Below are positions 25,259-33,227 of a DNA stretch of 64,000 nt, piece after piece (positions within the stretch are counted from its first letter, which is position 1; each line of letters begins with the position of its first letter). Source of the stretch: CAZJYI01 sp964550025 (GTDB lineage Bacteria > Verrucomicrobiota > Kiritimatiellia > UBA8416 > CAYOBW01); NCBI GenBank assembly GCA_964550025.1, contig CAZJYI010000056.1, positions 1-64,000 of the forward strand. The letters are read 5' to 3'. The notes beneath the pieces are model-generated. The model searched no databases. It saw nothing but the letters and a program-made list of their open reading frames with translations, and was not told the origin of the DNA. The translations under genes were made by a program, and so were the position numbers.

Positions 25259-26818
25259 ATGAACCGACGCAACTTCCTGAGACTTGCCGCGGCGAGCGGT
25301 TTCGCGGTCTCGCCCGTCGCCCGCGGCATGGCGCAGGCGAAGACCGACCGACCCAACATCCTGTTCATTTTCACGGACGACCACTGTGAGCAGGCGTTGA
25401 GCGCGTACGATCCCTCGCGCATGACGACGCCTAACATGGACCGCATCGCGTCGGGGGGTATGCGCTTCACGCGATGCCACGTGACGAACTCGATCTGCGG
25501 TCCAAGCCGCGCCGTGATACAGACCGGCAAGTACAGCCACCTCAACGGATTCGTGCGCAACGGCAACACTTTCAACGGCGATCAGCAGACGTTCCCCAAG
25601 CTGCTTCGCAAAGCCGGCTACGAGACGGCCGTGATCGGGAAGTGGCACCTCAAGTCCACGCCGCAGGGCTTCGACTACTTTGACGTGCTCATCGGGCAGG
25701 GCCCCTACTACAACCCGCCGATGAAGACGCGGGACGAAAACGGGGACGTGGTTACGCAGAAGAACACCGGCTACACCACGGACATCATCATCGACAAAAC
25801 GCTGGACTGGTTCAAGAATCAGCGCGACCCGAAGAAGCCCTTCATGGTGATGTGCCAGCACAAGGCGCCGCACCGCAACTGGCAACCCGGACCCAAGTAC
25901 CTCAACTGGCTCGACGACAAGACGATTCCCGAGCCCGACACGCTCTGGGACGATTATGCCAACCGGGCGTCGCCGGCCCGCAACCAGACGATGGAGATCA
26001 AGCGGCATCTGAACGCCGGCGACCTGAAACTCTCGCCGCCGCGCGGTCTCACGCCCGAACAGAAGGCCAAGTGGGATGCCGCTTACCGACCGAAGAACGA
26101 GGCTTTCGAGACGTCCAAGGCGGGCATGTCCGAGAAGGAGATAATCAAGTGGAAGTACCAGCGCTATGTAAAGGACTACCTGCGCTGCGTGAAGTCCGTG
26201 GACGACGGCATCGGCCGCCTGTTGGATTACCTGGACGAAGCGGGCCTGGCCGAGAACACGGTGGTGATGTACTCCTCGGACCAGGGCTGGTACCTCGGCG
26301 AGCATGGCTGGTTCGACAAGCGCTGGATGTACGAGGAATCCCTCAAAACCCCGTTGCTTGCACGCTGGCCGAAGGCGATCAAGCCTGGCGCGGTCAACGA
26401 CGACATCACGTCGAACGTCGACTTCGCCGAGACGTTCCTCGAGCTGGCCGGCGTTCCTGTGCCCGGCGACATGCAGGGCCACAGCCTCGTGCCGCTGTTC
26501 AAGGGCGAGACGCCGCCGGAATGGCGCAAGAGCTTCTACTACCACTACTACGAGTTCCCCGGCGCCCACAGCGTTGCGCGCCACTACGGCGTGACCGACG
26601 GGAAGCACAAGCTCATCCACTACTACCAGCTCAAGGAGTGGGAGCTGTTCGACCTGAAGGAGGACCCCAACGAGCTGATGAGCGTTTACGGCAAGCCGGA
26701 GTACGCCGAGACGCAGAAGCGCCTGCTGGCCGAGCTGCAGCGGTTGCGCAAGGAGCTCAAGGTGCCGGAGGACGACACACCTCTGCAGCAGCGCAAGAAA
26801 CGCAAGAAGAAGCGGTAG
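25259..26818 (+). CDS. sulfatase (type I), Tat-exported
   Basis: The 519-aa protein follows AAGGAGATTCCAC and begins with a twin-arginine signal, MNRRNFLRLAAAS. PNILFIFTDDH supplies metal ligands, and SICGPSRAVIQTGK carries the formylglycine cysteine (Cys80). GKWHLKS and SSDQGWYLGEHGWFDKRW are the usual substrate/metal motifs of the heparan- and glycan-type sulfatases. The C-terminus ends in a lysine/arginine-rich tail (RKKRKKKR), unusual for an exported enzyme and possibly involved in binding acidic glycans or envelope polymers. Neighbours suggest a carbohydrate sulfate ester substrate. Confidence 0.94.
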   Translation: MNRRNFLRLAAASGFAVSPVARGMAQAKTDRPNILFIFTDDHCEQALSAYDPSRMTTPNMDRIASGGMRFTRCHVTNSICGPSRAVIQTGKYSHLNGFVRNGNTFNGDQQTFPKLLRKAGYETAVIGKWHLKSTPQGFDYFDVLIGQGPYYNPPMKTRDENGDVVTQKNTGYTTDIIIDKTLDWFKNQRDPKKPFMVMCQHKAPHRNWQPGPKYLNWLDDKTIPEPDTLWDDYANRASPARNQTMEIKRHLNAGDLKLSPPRGLTPEQKAKWDAAYRPKNEAFETSKAGMSEKEIIKWKYQRYVKDYLRCVKSVDDGIGRLLDYLDEAGLAENTVVMYSSDQGWYLGEHGWFDKRWMYEESLKTPLLARWPKAIKPGAVNDDITSNVDFAETFLELAGVPVPGDMQGHSLVPLFKGETPPEWRKSFYYHYYEFPGAHSVARHYGVTDGKHKLIHYYQLKEWELFDLKEDPNELMSVYGKPEYAETQKRLLAELQRLRKELKVPEDDTPLQQRKKRKKKR

Positions 26819-26836
26819 CCAGCGTGAGGTGTGGCC

Positions 26837-29800
26837 ATGGAGATGCAACGTAGCGCGGATATCCGATCCGCGCCCGAACATGTGGGGAGGACGGTGACCG
26901 GCAAGCCGGCCCGAGGGTCACCCTTTCTCTCGGCGCGTTCACTCTTCACGCGCGTACGTGGATCACATATACACGCTACGATAGCCGTTCTCCTTGTAAC
27001 GGCCGGGTACGCTGCGCGTGCTGATTCCGCCAACCACCTGTTCAACGCGCAACGCACCGGTTACACGCCGCGAGAGCTCAAACCGCCCTACCACCTGGTG
27101 TGGACACACCGGTTCCAGCACCGGCCGCGGCCCGCGTGGCGGGAACCGGCGTGGGAAACGCAGCGGATTGACTTTGACTACGCCTACGCCCTGGCGGGGG
27201 GAGACGAGCTTGTGTACGTGTCGTCGTCCAGCGACCACGCGGTGCATGCGCTCGACGCGAGCACAGGGGAAAGGCGCTGGCGGTTCTTCACGGAGGGGCC
27301 CGTGCGATTGGCGCCCTGCGTGGCGAACGGAAAGGTGTATGTCTCGTCAGACGACGGCTGGATCTATTGCCTGACCGGCAAGACGGGCGAGCTCGTCTGG
27401 CGCTACCGTCCCGCCGGCATTCCGGACGAACGCCTGATCGGCAACGAGCAGATGATCTCGCGTTGGCCCGCCCGTTCGGGTGTGCTCGTCGAGGGCGGCA
27501 GGGCCTATGCCACCTTCGGCATGTGGTCGCCGGAAGGGATCGCGGTTGTCTGTTTGGACGCGGAGACAGGAAAGGCGATATGGCGTAACGACGGCTGCGG
27601 GACCTACTACATGACGCAGCCGCACTTCGAGGCGATGGGCGGTGTCTCGCCCCAGGGTTGCCTGGCGCTGCACGAGGGCGTGTTGGCCGTGACTTGCGGA
27701 CGGGCGCCCCCCGCGCTTTTCGACGCCGGTACGGGGGAGTTCATCTACCACGAGAGCGAAGGCCTCTTTCCCGGCGGTGCCTGGACGATGATGGCGCAGG
27801 GCCTCGCCTTCACGCCCTGCGAGCTGTTGCAGAAGCCGAACCCGGAAGCGCCCGCTGGTGACGAAGCGGACATTTCGCCCTTCGCCTGTCTCGTGGGGCT
27901 GCGGGCGCGAACGGGAGAGGAGGTCTTCCACCTGCGTGGCGCGCTACGCGGCGTCATTACGGACGACAAGATCCTGAACCTGGTCGGACCGAAGAAGCTG
28001 CTGAGCGTTCGGCTGGAGGACGTGCTGAAAGCGGCGCCGGCCGGGCAGGCCCGCATCGGCAGCTCGGAAGGGCAGTTCGTCGACGCCGCAAAGCACGTGC
28101 GCTGGCAGACGCCGGCCGACCGTGTCTACGAACTCATCCAGGCGGGGGCCACGCTCATCGCCGGTGGCCGGAACACCCTCGCGTGCTACAACGCATCCGA
28201 CGGCCGCAAGACGTGGGAGACGACCGTCAATGGTGACGTGCGAGAGCTTCTCGTCGTCGGGGACTCTTTGCTGGTGAGTACGACGGAGGGTGAGGTGCAT
28301 TGTTTCTGCCGTGGAGCCGACGGGACAGGAGAGGCCCGAATTGTCAAGGACGAGGGGGCGTCACGTCGCGTGACCGAACCCCGTCAGGGCTATGGACTTC
28401 TCCTGGGGGACATTGACACGGCCTACCTCATCAAGCGCGTACCGGAAGACGGTTTCCTGTGGCATCGGGTCGTCGAGAACTGTGACATGACGCAGGCGAG
28501 GCGGGAGCTGGCTGATGCGGGGCTCTACGGGAAGCGCATTGCCATCCACCATGCCGACCCTGCGCGTCTGCCCTACGCCGACTACTGCATGGACAGTGTC
28601 TATGTCGTTGTCGAGTCGGAGGCGTCGTTGAAGAGACTGGCCGCGTCTGAGATCTACCGAGTACTATGTCCCTGCGGAGGCCAGGCAATTATCGCATGTC
28701 CGGAGGAACTCAATGCAAGTGTTGACGAATGGCTTCGGGCGGGCGACGTCCCCGAGAAGGAGATCGGTCGTGAGACTATCCACCGGCCCTGTGTGGTCCG
28801 GGGGCCTTTGCCGGACGCAGGCGCCTGGACGCACCAATATGCCGATGCCGGGCGCTCCGGTGCGTCCAAAGATGCCCGCGTGCGCCTGCCGCTCAAGGTG
28901 CTCTGGTTCGGCAGTGTCGGGCCGGCGGACATTGTCAGTCGTCACTACCGTACACCGGCGCCGCTGGCAGTCGACGGTACCATGTTCGTGCCGGGGATGA
29001 ACTACCTGCGTGCGGTGAATGCCTATAACGGCCGCATCCTCTGGGAACGCGAACTGCCGGGGGTTGCTCGTTGGCCGGCTGCCTATCGGGGCGGGTGCGT
29101 GGCCGCGGACGAGGCCTCCGTCTTCGCGCTGCAGGGAACCCGTTGCCTGCGGCTTGACCGGGCCACCGGCGCAACGATGCGGACCTACGAGACGCCGGAG
29201 AAGCGGGAGGGCATGATCTGGGAACACCTGGCCGTGATGGGCGACGTCCTCATCGGCACGCTGGGCGATCCCAACGTAAAGAAGAGCTGGTGGTCGCAGG
29301 CCTACCCGGAGAACGTTCTCGTGTTTGCGCGGGACAAGGAGACGGGCGCCGTTCGATGGAAGTACAGACCGGTCAACACCATCGACTCCAACGCGATCGC
29401 GGTCAGCAGGGAACGGCTATTCCTGATCGACGGTTTGGCGCAGTACGAGGTCTTCAACCGCCCCAGGCCGAACAAGAAGGGCATCGTGCCGAAGCGTCGG
29501 CGCCTGCGGAACTTCGAGGGCTCCGCGAAGCCGCGCGAGCTTGTGGCGATCGATCTCGCCTCGGGCAAGGTGCTGTGGCGCACGCGCGAAGTGGGGCCGG
29601 GGCAGAACAACCTGGCCGTGTCGGACGGGGTCGTGGTTGCGTCGTCGCCGATGAGCACGGGCAACATGGTGAACCTGACCGGACCCGGGTTGTGCGCCTT
29701 TTCCGCCGATGACGGCAAGCTGCTGTGGAAGGTCGCCAACCGCATCTCGAATCCCGTGTTGACGGGTGACATTGCCTATTTCGGCAACTCCCGCGAGCTG

Positions 29801-30229
29801 CAGACGGGCAGACAAGTGTTTCGACGGGACCCGTTGAGCGGCATCGAGATGCCCTTTGCGGGGACGGCCGGGGGCGGCTGCGCGCGGGCCTCAGGCTGCC
29901 CCAACATGCTCATGAAGCGCTCCGGTTCCCTTGGTTTCGTCGACCTGCGGCAGCGCAGCGGCGTATACCACTATCCCAACATGCGCGCAAGCTGTTGGAT
30001 CAACATGATCCCCGCGTGCGGCCTGGTGCTCGTGCCGGAGGGGTCGAGCTCCTGCCCNNNNNNNNNNNNNNNNNNNNNNNNNNNNNNNNNNNNNNNNNNN
30101 NNNNNNNNNNNNNNNNNNNNNNNNNNNNNNNNNNNNNNNNNNNNNNNNNNNNNNNNNCGCATCGATTTCGTACCGCGGGGACAGAAGCCGGGCGAGATTT
30201 GCGGGTTGCACATCGAGGCGGCGGAGTGA
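26837..30229 (+). CDS. propeller giant with central methyltransferase-like domain, interrupted by a sequence gap
   Basis: This is about 1130 aa from the ATG at 26837. PQQ-type propeller repeats (LDASTGERRWRF, TGKTGELVWRY) come first. A degenerate Rossmann segment (LLLGDIDTAYLI ... ARLPYADYCMDSVYVV ... VLCPCGG) sits near 505-640. A second propeller follows with AGRSGASKD, so the order differs from the other three family members, where the Rossmann domain is N-terminal. The ASCWINMIPACGLVLVPEGSSSC segment corresponds to the CQYG...HxCxC region. The 100-N gap at 30058-30157 makes the last frame uncertain. The hydrophobic export segment starts only near residue 47, after a stretch that looks repeat-derived (TAGCGCGGATATCC). 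Confidence 0.8.
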   Translation: MEMQRSADIRSAPEHVGRTVTGKPARGSPFLSARSLFTRVRGSHIHATIAVLLVTAGYAARADSANHLFNAQRTGYTPRELKPPYHLVWTHRFQHRPRPAWREPAWETQRIDFDYAYALAGGDELVYVSSSSDHAVHALDASTGERRWRFFTEGPVRLAPCVANGKVYVSSDDGWIYCLTGKTGELVWRYRPAGIPDERLIGNEQMISRWPARSGVLVEGGRAYATFGMWSPEGIAVVCLDAETGKAIWRNDGCGTYYMTQPHFEAMGGVSPQGCLALHEGVLAVTCGRAPPALFDAGTGEFIYHESEGLFPGGAWTMMAQGLAFTPCELLQKPNPEAPAGDEADISPFACLVGLRARTGEEVFHLRGALRGVITDDKILNLVGPKKLLSVRLEDVLKAAPAGQARIGSSEGQFVDAAKHVRWQTPADRVYELIQAGATLIAGGRNTLACYNASDGRKTWETTVNGDVRELLVVGDSLLVSTTEGEVHCFCRGADGTGEARIVKDEGASRRVTEPRQGYGLLLGDIDTAYLIKRVPEDGFLWHRVVENCDMTQARRELADAGLYGKRIAIHHADPARLPYADYCMDSVYVVVESEASLKRLAASEIYRVLCPCGGQAIIACPEELNASVDEWLRAGDVPEKEIGRETIHRPCVVRGPLPDAGAWTHQYADAGRSGASKDARVRLPLKVLWFGSVGPADIVSRHYRTPAPLAVDGTMFVPGMNYLRAVNAYNGRILWERELPGVARWPAAYRGGCVAADEASVFALQGTRCLRLDRATGATMRTYETPEKREGMIWEHLAVMGDVLIGTLGDPNVKKSWWSQAYPENVLVFARDKETGAVRWKYRPVNTIDSNAIAVSRERLFLIDGLAQYEVFNRPRPNKKGIVPKRRRLRNFEGSAKPRELVAIDLASGKVLWRTREVGPGQNNLAVSDGVVVASSPMSTGNMVNLTGPGLCAFSADDGKLLWKVANRISNPVLTGDIAYFGNSRELQTGRQVFRRDPLSGIEMPFAGTAGGGCARASGCPNMLMKRSGSLGFVDLRQRSGVYHYPNMRASCWINMIPACGLVLVPEGSSSCXXXXXXXXXXXXXXXXXXXXXXXXXXXXXXXXXXRIDFVPRGQKPGEICGLHIEAAE
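30058..30157. other. assembly gap (100 N)
   Basis: Exactly 100 unknown bases, probably a nominal scaffold gap. It lies in the 3' part of the propeller gene and just upstream of REP-like repeats, which may have broken the assembly. Confidence 0.95.
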
Positions 30230-30237
30230 GGGGGACC

Positions 30238-30365
30238 TGGAGGGCCGGGTTACACCCCGGCCGCGAGCCGGGCTCGATCCATGGGGACGGGCGGCGTGGC
30301 AACCGCCCCTCCACGAGAGGACCCTGTGACGAGACCTGGAGGGCCGGGTTACACCCCGGCCGTGA
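30238..30365 (+). repeat. REP-like element, copy 1 (hairpin 1 - hairpin 2 - hairpin 1)
   Basis: Hairpin 1 is GGCCGGGTTACACCCCGGCC, present twice (30238-30266 and 30336-30365). Between them is hairpin 2, GGGCGGCGTGGCAACCGCCC. The 128-bp block aligns without gaps to 30718-30845, 480 bp downstream. It lies directly upstream of the RAYT gene. Confidence 0.88.
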
Positions 30366-30379
30366 GAGTGGATACGAAA

Positions 30380-31024
30380 GTGAGCACGGTGAGTGACGAC
30401 ACACAATACCCGCAACGCAAACGACCGGCGCACACACCGGTCGTTGACGCGTTCGGCCGTTCCACGGTCGTCTTCGTCACGGTCTGCACGAAGAACAAGG
30501 CCCATGTGCTGAACTGCGACTTCATGCACGATCTTGTTCGCGCGGCGTGGCAGGAAGCAGACCGGTGGCTGGTGGGCCGATACATGATCATGCCGGACCA
30601 TGTACATTTCTTCTCGGCTCCTGCCATGTGGCCAATCACGAGCGTAAAGGAATGGGCAGAGTATTGGAAAGGGCTGGTGTCGCGGGCAGTGAAAGGACAT
30701 GGTCCGTTGGCTGGCACTGGAGGGCCGGGTTCCACTCCCGTCGCGAGCCAGGCTCGAGCCATGGGGACGGACGGCGTGGCAGCCGTCCCTCCAGGGGGGG
30801 GCTCTGTCACGAGGACTGGAGGGCCGGGTTCCACCCCGGCCGTCCCTGATATGCCAGACCCTCTGTGGCAGCGCGACTGCTGGGATACGCAACTCCGACG
30901 CGGGGAAAACTACCACGCCAAATGGGAGTATGTGCGACGCAACCCGGTAAGAGCCGGGCTCTGTCGTCGGCCAGAAGACTGGCCGTATCAAGGCGAACTG
31001 AATGTGCTGGAATGGCGCGATTGA
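30380..31024 (+). CDS. REP-associated tyrosine transposase (RAYT, Y1/HUH) carrying its own REP element in frame
   Basis: The protein is about 214 aa from GTG 30380 (GTG 30389 and upstream codons are alternatives; upstream residues are translated repeat). TVVFVTVCTKNKAHVL and YMIMPDHVHFF contain the HUH histidine pair. WQRDCWDTQLRRGENYHAKWEYVRRNPVRAG is given here only by its key parts: WQRDCWD, the KWEYVRRNPVRAG tyrosine helix and EDWPYQGE at the end, all typical of RAYTs. RAYTs nick and move REP hairpins. About 44 residues (GTGGPGSTPV ... TGGPGSTPAV, 30712-30845) are encoded by a complete REP-like element between the WKGLVSR helix and LWQRD. The frame is open, so the gene may still work. Confidence 0.85.
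   Translation: MSTVSDDTQYPQRKRPAHTPVVDAFGRSTVVFVTVCTKNKAHVLNCDFMHDLVRAAWQEADRWLVGRYMIMPDHVHFFSAPAMWPITSVKEWAEYWKGLVSRAVKGHGPLAGTGGPGSTPVASQARAMGTDGVAAVPPGGGSVTRTGGPGSTPAVPDMPDPLWQRDCWDTQLRRGENYHAKWEYVRRNPVRAGLCRRPEDWPYQGELNVLEWRD
30718..30845 (+). repeat. REP-like element, copy 2, inside the RAYT gene
   Basis: It has the same hairpin 1 - hairpin 2 - hairpin 1 order as copy 1 and a gap-free 128-bp alignment to it (GGAGGGCCGGGTTCC, GGACGGCGTGGCAGCCGTCC, GGAGGGCCGGGTTCC). It is translated in frame by the RAYT. Confidence 0.88.
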
Positions 31025-31040
31025 CTAGGTTTGTGCCGGG

Positions 31041-31073
31041 GGGAATGGACGGGGTGGAACCCGTCCCTCCACG
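31041..31073 (+). repeat. REP-like hairpin 2, solo copy
   Basis: GGACGGGGTGGAACCCGTCC followed by CTCCACGGG, 17 bp after the RAYT stop. It is one of the two stem types of the REP-like family. Confidence 0.75.
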
Positions 31074-31106
31074 GGAGTTGAGATGACGGTTGCGTCACGA
31101 TGAGAA

Positions 31107-31682
31107 ATGAATGATCACGGTCACACTGTGGACGCGAGAGAGGCCCCCGCCGAGGAGCACATGCACGCGTCTTTGGAGGACTACAAGCTCAAAGGAGCAT
31201 TGTCCGCTCACGAGCAAGCCGCTCGGGAACGTGGCCCGAGCCTTGGCAAGGTGTTGGGTGTCTCCGTCGCAATCATGGCCATGCTCCCTTTCGCGCTCAT
31301 TCTCACGCTGATAGGACTCGGCATGTGTGTGATGGCCGTTACGGAGGGTTGCTCAAAGAATACGTTCATAACGCATGTCTGTGACCCTCAGCCCGAGAGC
31401 ATTGTCGTCCTGCATACGCATTGTGATTCCTGGTTGACTGATATTACGGTACACATATCGTTCACTTGTTCTGCGGAAGATATGGAGACAATCCTGGCAT
31501 CGAAGCCGTATGTGCAGACGGAACGCGCCCTGGGCTCGGTCAATTCGCACAATCTGGCTTGGTGGCGTGCGACTGGTCGGAGTGCCTACACGCACTATGA
31601 GATCAGGCGCGAGGAAACGGAAGAGCATCTGTGGGTCAGCGGTGATCGTACGAAGGGACTGTTCTTCTTCTTCGGGCGGTAG
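31107..31682 (+). CDS. hypothetical single-span membrane protein
   Basis: This 191-aa protein has a soluble N-terminus and one strong membrane segment near residues 47-77 (LGVSVAIMAMLPFALILTLIGLG in parts). A C-terminal domain of about 110 residues contains three cysteines and a DITVHISFTCSAED strand pattern. I do not recognise a family. It sits between REP-like elements on both sides, beside the RAYT, so it may belong to a small accessory island. No ribosome site of note precedes the ATG. Confidence 0.55.
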   Translation: MNDHGHTVDAREAPAEEHMHASLEDYKLKGALSAHEQAARERGPSLGKVLGVSVAIMAMLPFALILTLIGLGMCVMAVTEGCSKNTFITHVCDPQPESIVVLHTHCDSWLTDITVHISFTCSAEDMETILASKPYVQTERALGSVNSHNLAWWRATGRSAYTHYEIRREETEEHLWVSGDRTKGLFFFFGR

Positions 31683-31715
31683 AACATGGTCGTGCCGTTC
31701 TGCCTAGCTGTGTTC

Positions 31716-31794
31716 GCGGACGGCGTGGCAGCCGTCCCTCCACGAGAGGGCCCTGTCACGAGAGCTGGAGGGCCGGGTTACACCCCGGCCGTGA
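31716..31794 (+). repeat. REP-like element, hairpin 2 plus hairpin 1
   Basis: GGACGGCGTGGCAGCCGTCC (31718 region) is followed 25 bp later by GGAGGGCCGGGTTACACCCC and its closing arm. It ends 14 bp before the next sulfatase start and so occupies its leader. Confidence 0.85.
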
Positions 31795-31808
31795 TAGAGG
31801 AGTAGACG

Positions 31809-33209
31809 ATGCACAGTAGAGCCGTTCTAGCCGTCCTTCTGTTCTGTGGGGTGGCCGCCGCCAGCCGCGCCCCCGCCGCCCCCAACGTGCTCATCATCAT
31901 GGCGGACGATTGCACGTACAGCGACTTGCCGCTGTATGGCGGGCAGAACGTGAAGACGCCCAACCTCGACCGCCTGGCCTCGCAGGGGTTGACCTTCAAC
32001 AAGGCTTTTCTCTGTATGTCGATGTGCGTGCCGTGCCGTAGCGCGTTGAACACCGGGCTCTACTCTATCCGCAACGGTGCGGCCTGGAATCACTCGTCTA
32101 CCCGTCCGGGCACGAAGAGCGTGGTGCACCACCTGGGCGGCCTGGGCTACCGCTGTGGCATAACCGGCAAGGTGCACATGACGCCGCGGAAGAACTTCCC
32201 CTTCGAAATGGTCGAGGGATTCGACCGCAACTGCGTGCGGATCCCCACGAAGCCGCATGACGTCAGGGGCATCTGCGAGTTCATGGCTCGTGACAAGACG
32301 AAGCCCTTCTACCTGGTCGTCGCGCTGGTCGAACCCCACGTGCCGTGGGTCATGGGGGACGCCAAGCCGTTCGACTTGAAGAAGCTGAAGCTGCCCCCGT
32401 ACGTTGCCGACACGGAGCAGACACGGAAGGACTTTGCGGCCTACCTGGCCGAGATTGCGTACATGGACAGACAGGTCGGCGACGTGCTCGAGGCACTCGA
32501 CGCTTCCGGACAGATGGACAGCACCATGGTCATCTATACGTCGGAGCAAGGGGCCCAGTTCCCGGGCTGCAAATGGACCTGTTGGGAGCAGGGCCTGCAC
32601 ACCGGTTTTGTCGTACGCTGGCCGGGCGTGACGCCCGCGGGGAAGCGCACGGACGCCCTTGTTCAGTATGTCGATGTCTTGCCGACGCTGCTCGAGGCCG
32701 CCGGGGCGGACCTGAAGACATACAAGCTGGACGGCCGCAGCTTCCTCTCCGTTCTGCGCGGCAAGAGCGACAGTCACCGCCGCTATGTCTATGGGCTGCA
32801 CAACAACGTTCCGGAGGGGCCGCCGTATCCCATACGCACGGTGCGCGACGCGGACTATCGCTATATCCGCAACCTCCGCCCGGATGACATCTACATTGAG
32901 AAACACCTGATGGGCATGACGGCGCACGGACCATACTGGCTGACGTGGGTGTGGGCGGCTACAACCGACCAGCACGCGCGCAAGCTGGTTAACCGCTTCA
33001 TGCGCCGGCCCGCTGAAGAGCTCTACCACACGGCAAGAGACCCGTTCGAGCACACCAATCTCGCAGACGACGCGAAACACGCCGACGTGAAAGCGCGCCT
33101 CTCATCCGAGCTGGACCGCTGGATGAAGGAGCAGGGTGACCCCGGCGCCGACATCGACACCTTCCCGGCGCTCGAAGCCAACCGCGCGGCGGTACGGACG
33201 GGGCGATAG
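31809..33209 (+). CDS. sulfatase with unusual CVPCR active-site motif
   Basis: The 466-aa protein has a Sec-type signal (LAVLLFCGVAAASRA). NVLIIMADD supplies metal ligands and GKVHMTPR the following conserved region. The formylglycine segment reads SMCVPCRSALNTG: Cys73 is in place, but the serine of CxPSR is replaced by Cys76. IYTSEQGAQFPGCKWTCWEQG is the equivalent of the second metal loop (key residues E and Q instead of D and N). It resembles the heparan N-sulfatase-like subgroup in which the loop is divergent. CxPxR still fits the maturation consensus. Reduced activity or altered maturation is possible. Confidence 0.88.
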   Translation: MHSRAVLAVLLFCGVAAASRAPAAPNVLIIMADDCTYSDLPLYGGQNVKTPNLDRLASQGLTFNKAFLCMSMCVPCRSALNTGLYSIRNGAAWNHSSTRPGTKSVVHHLGGLGYRCGITGKVHMTPRKNFPFEMVEGFDRNCVRIPTKPHDVRGICEFMARDKTKPFYLVVALVEPHVPWVMGDAKPFDLKKLKLPPYVADTEQTRKDFAAYLAEIAYMDRQVGDVLEALDASGQMDSTMVIYTSEQGAQFPGCKWTCWEQGLHTGFVVRWPGVTPAGKRTDALVQYVDVLPTLLEAAGADLKTYKLDGRSFLSVLRGKSDSHRRYVYGLHNNVPEGPPYPIRTVRDADYRYIRNLRPDDIYIEKHLMGMTAHGPYWLTWVWAATTDQHARKLVNRFMRRPAEELYHTARDPFEHTNLADDAKHADVKARLSSELDRWMKEQGDPGADIDTFPALEANRAAVRTGR

Positions 33210-33227
33210 CTTCCAGACGGAGACGGA

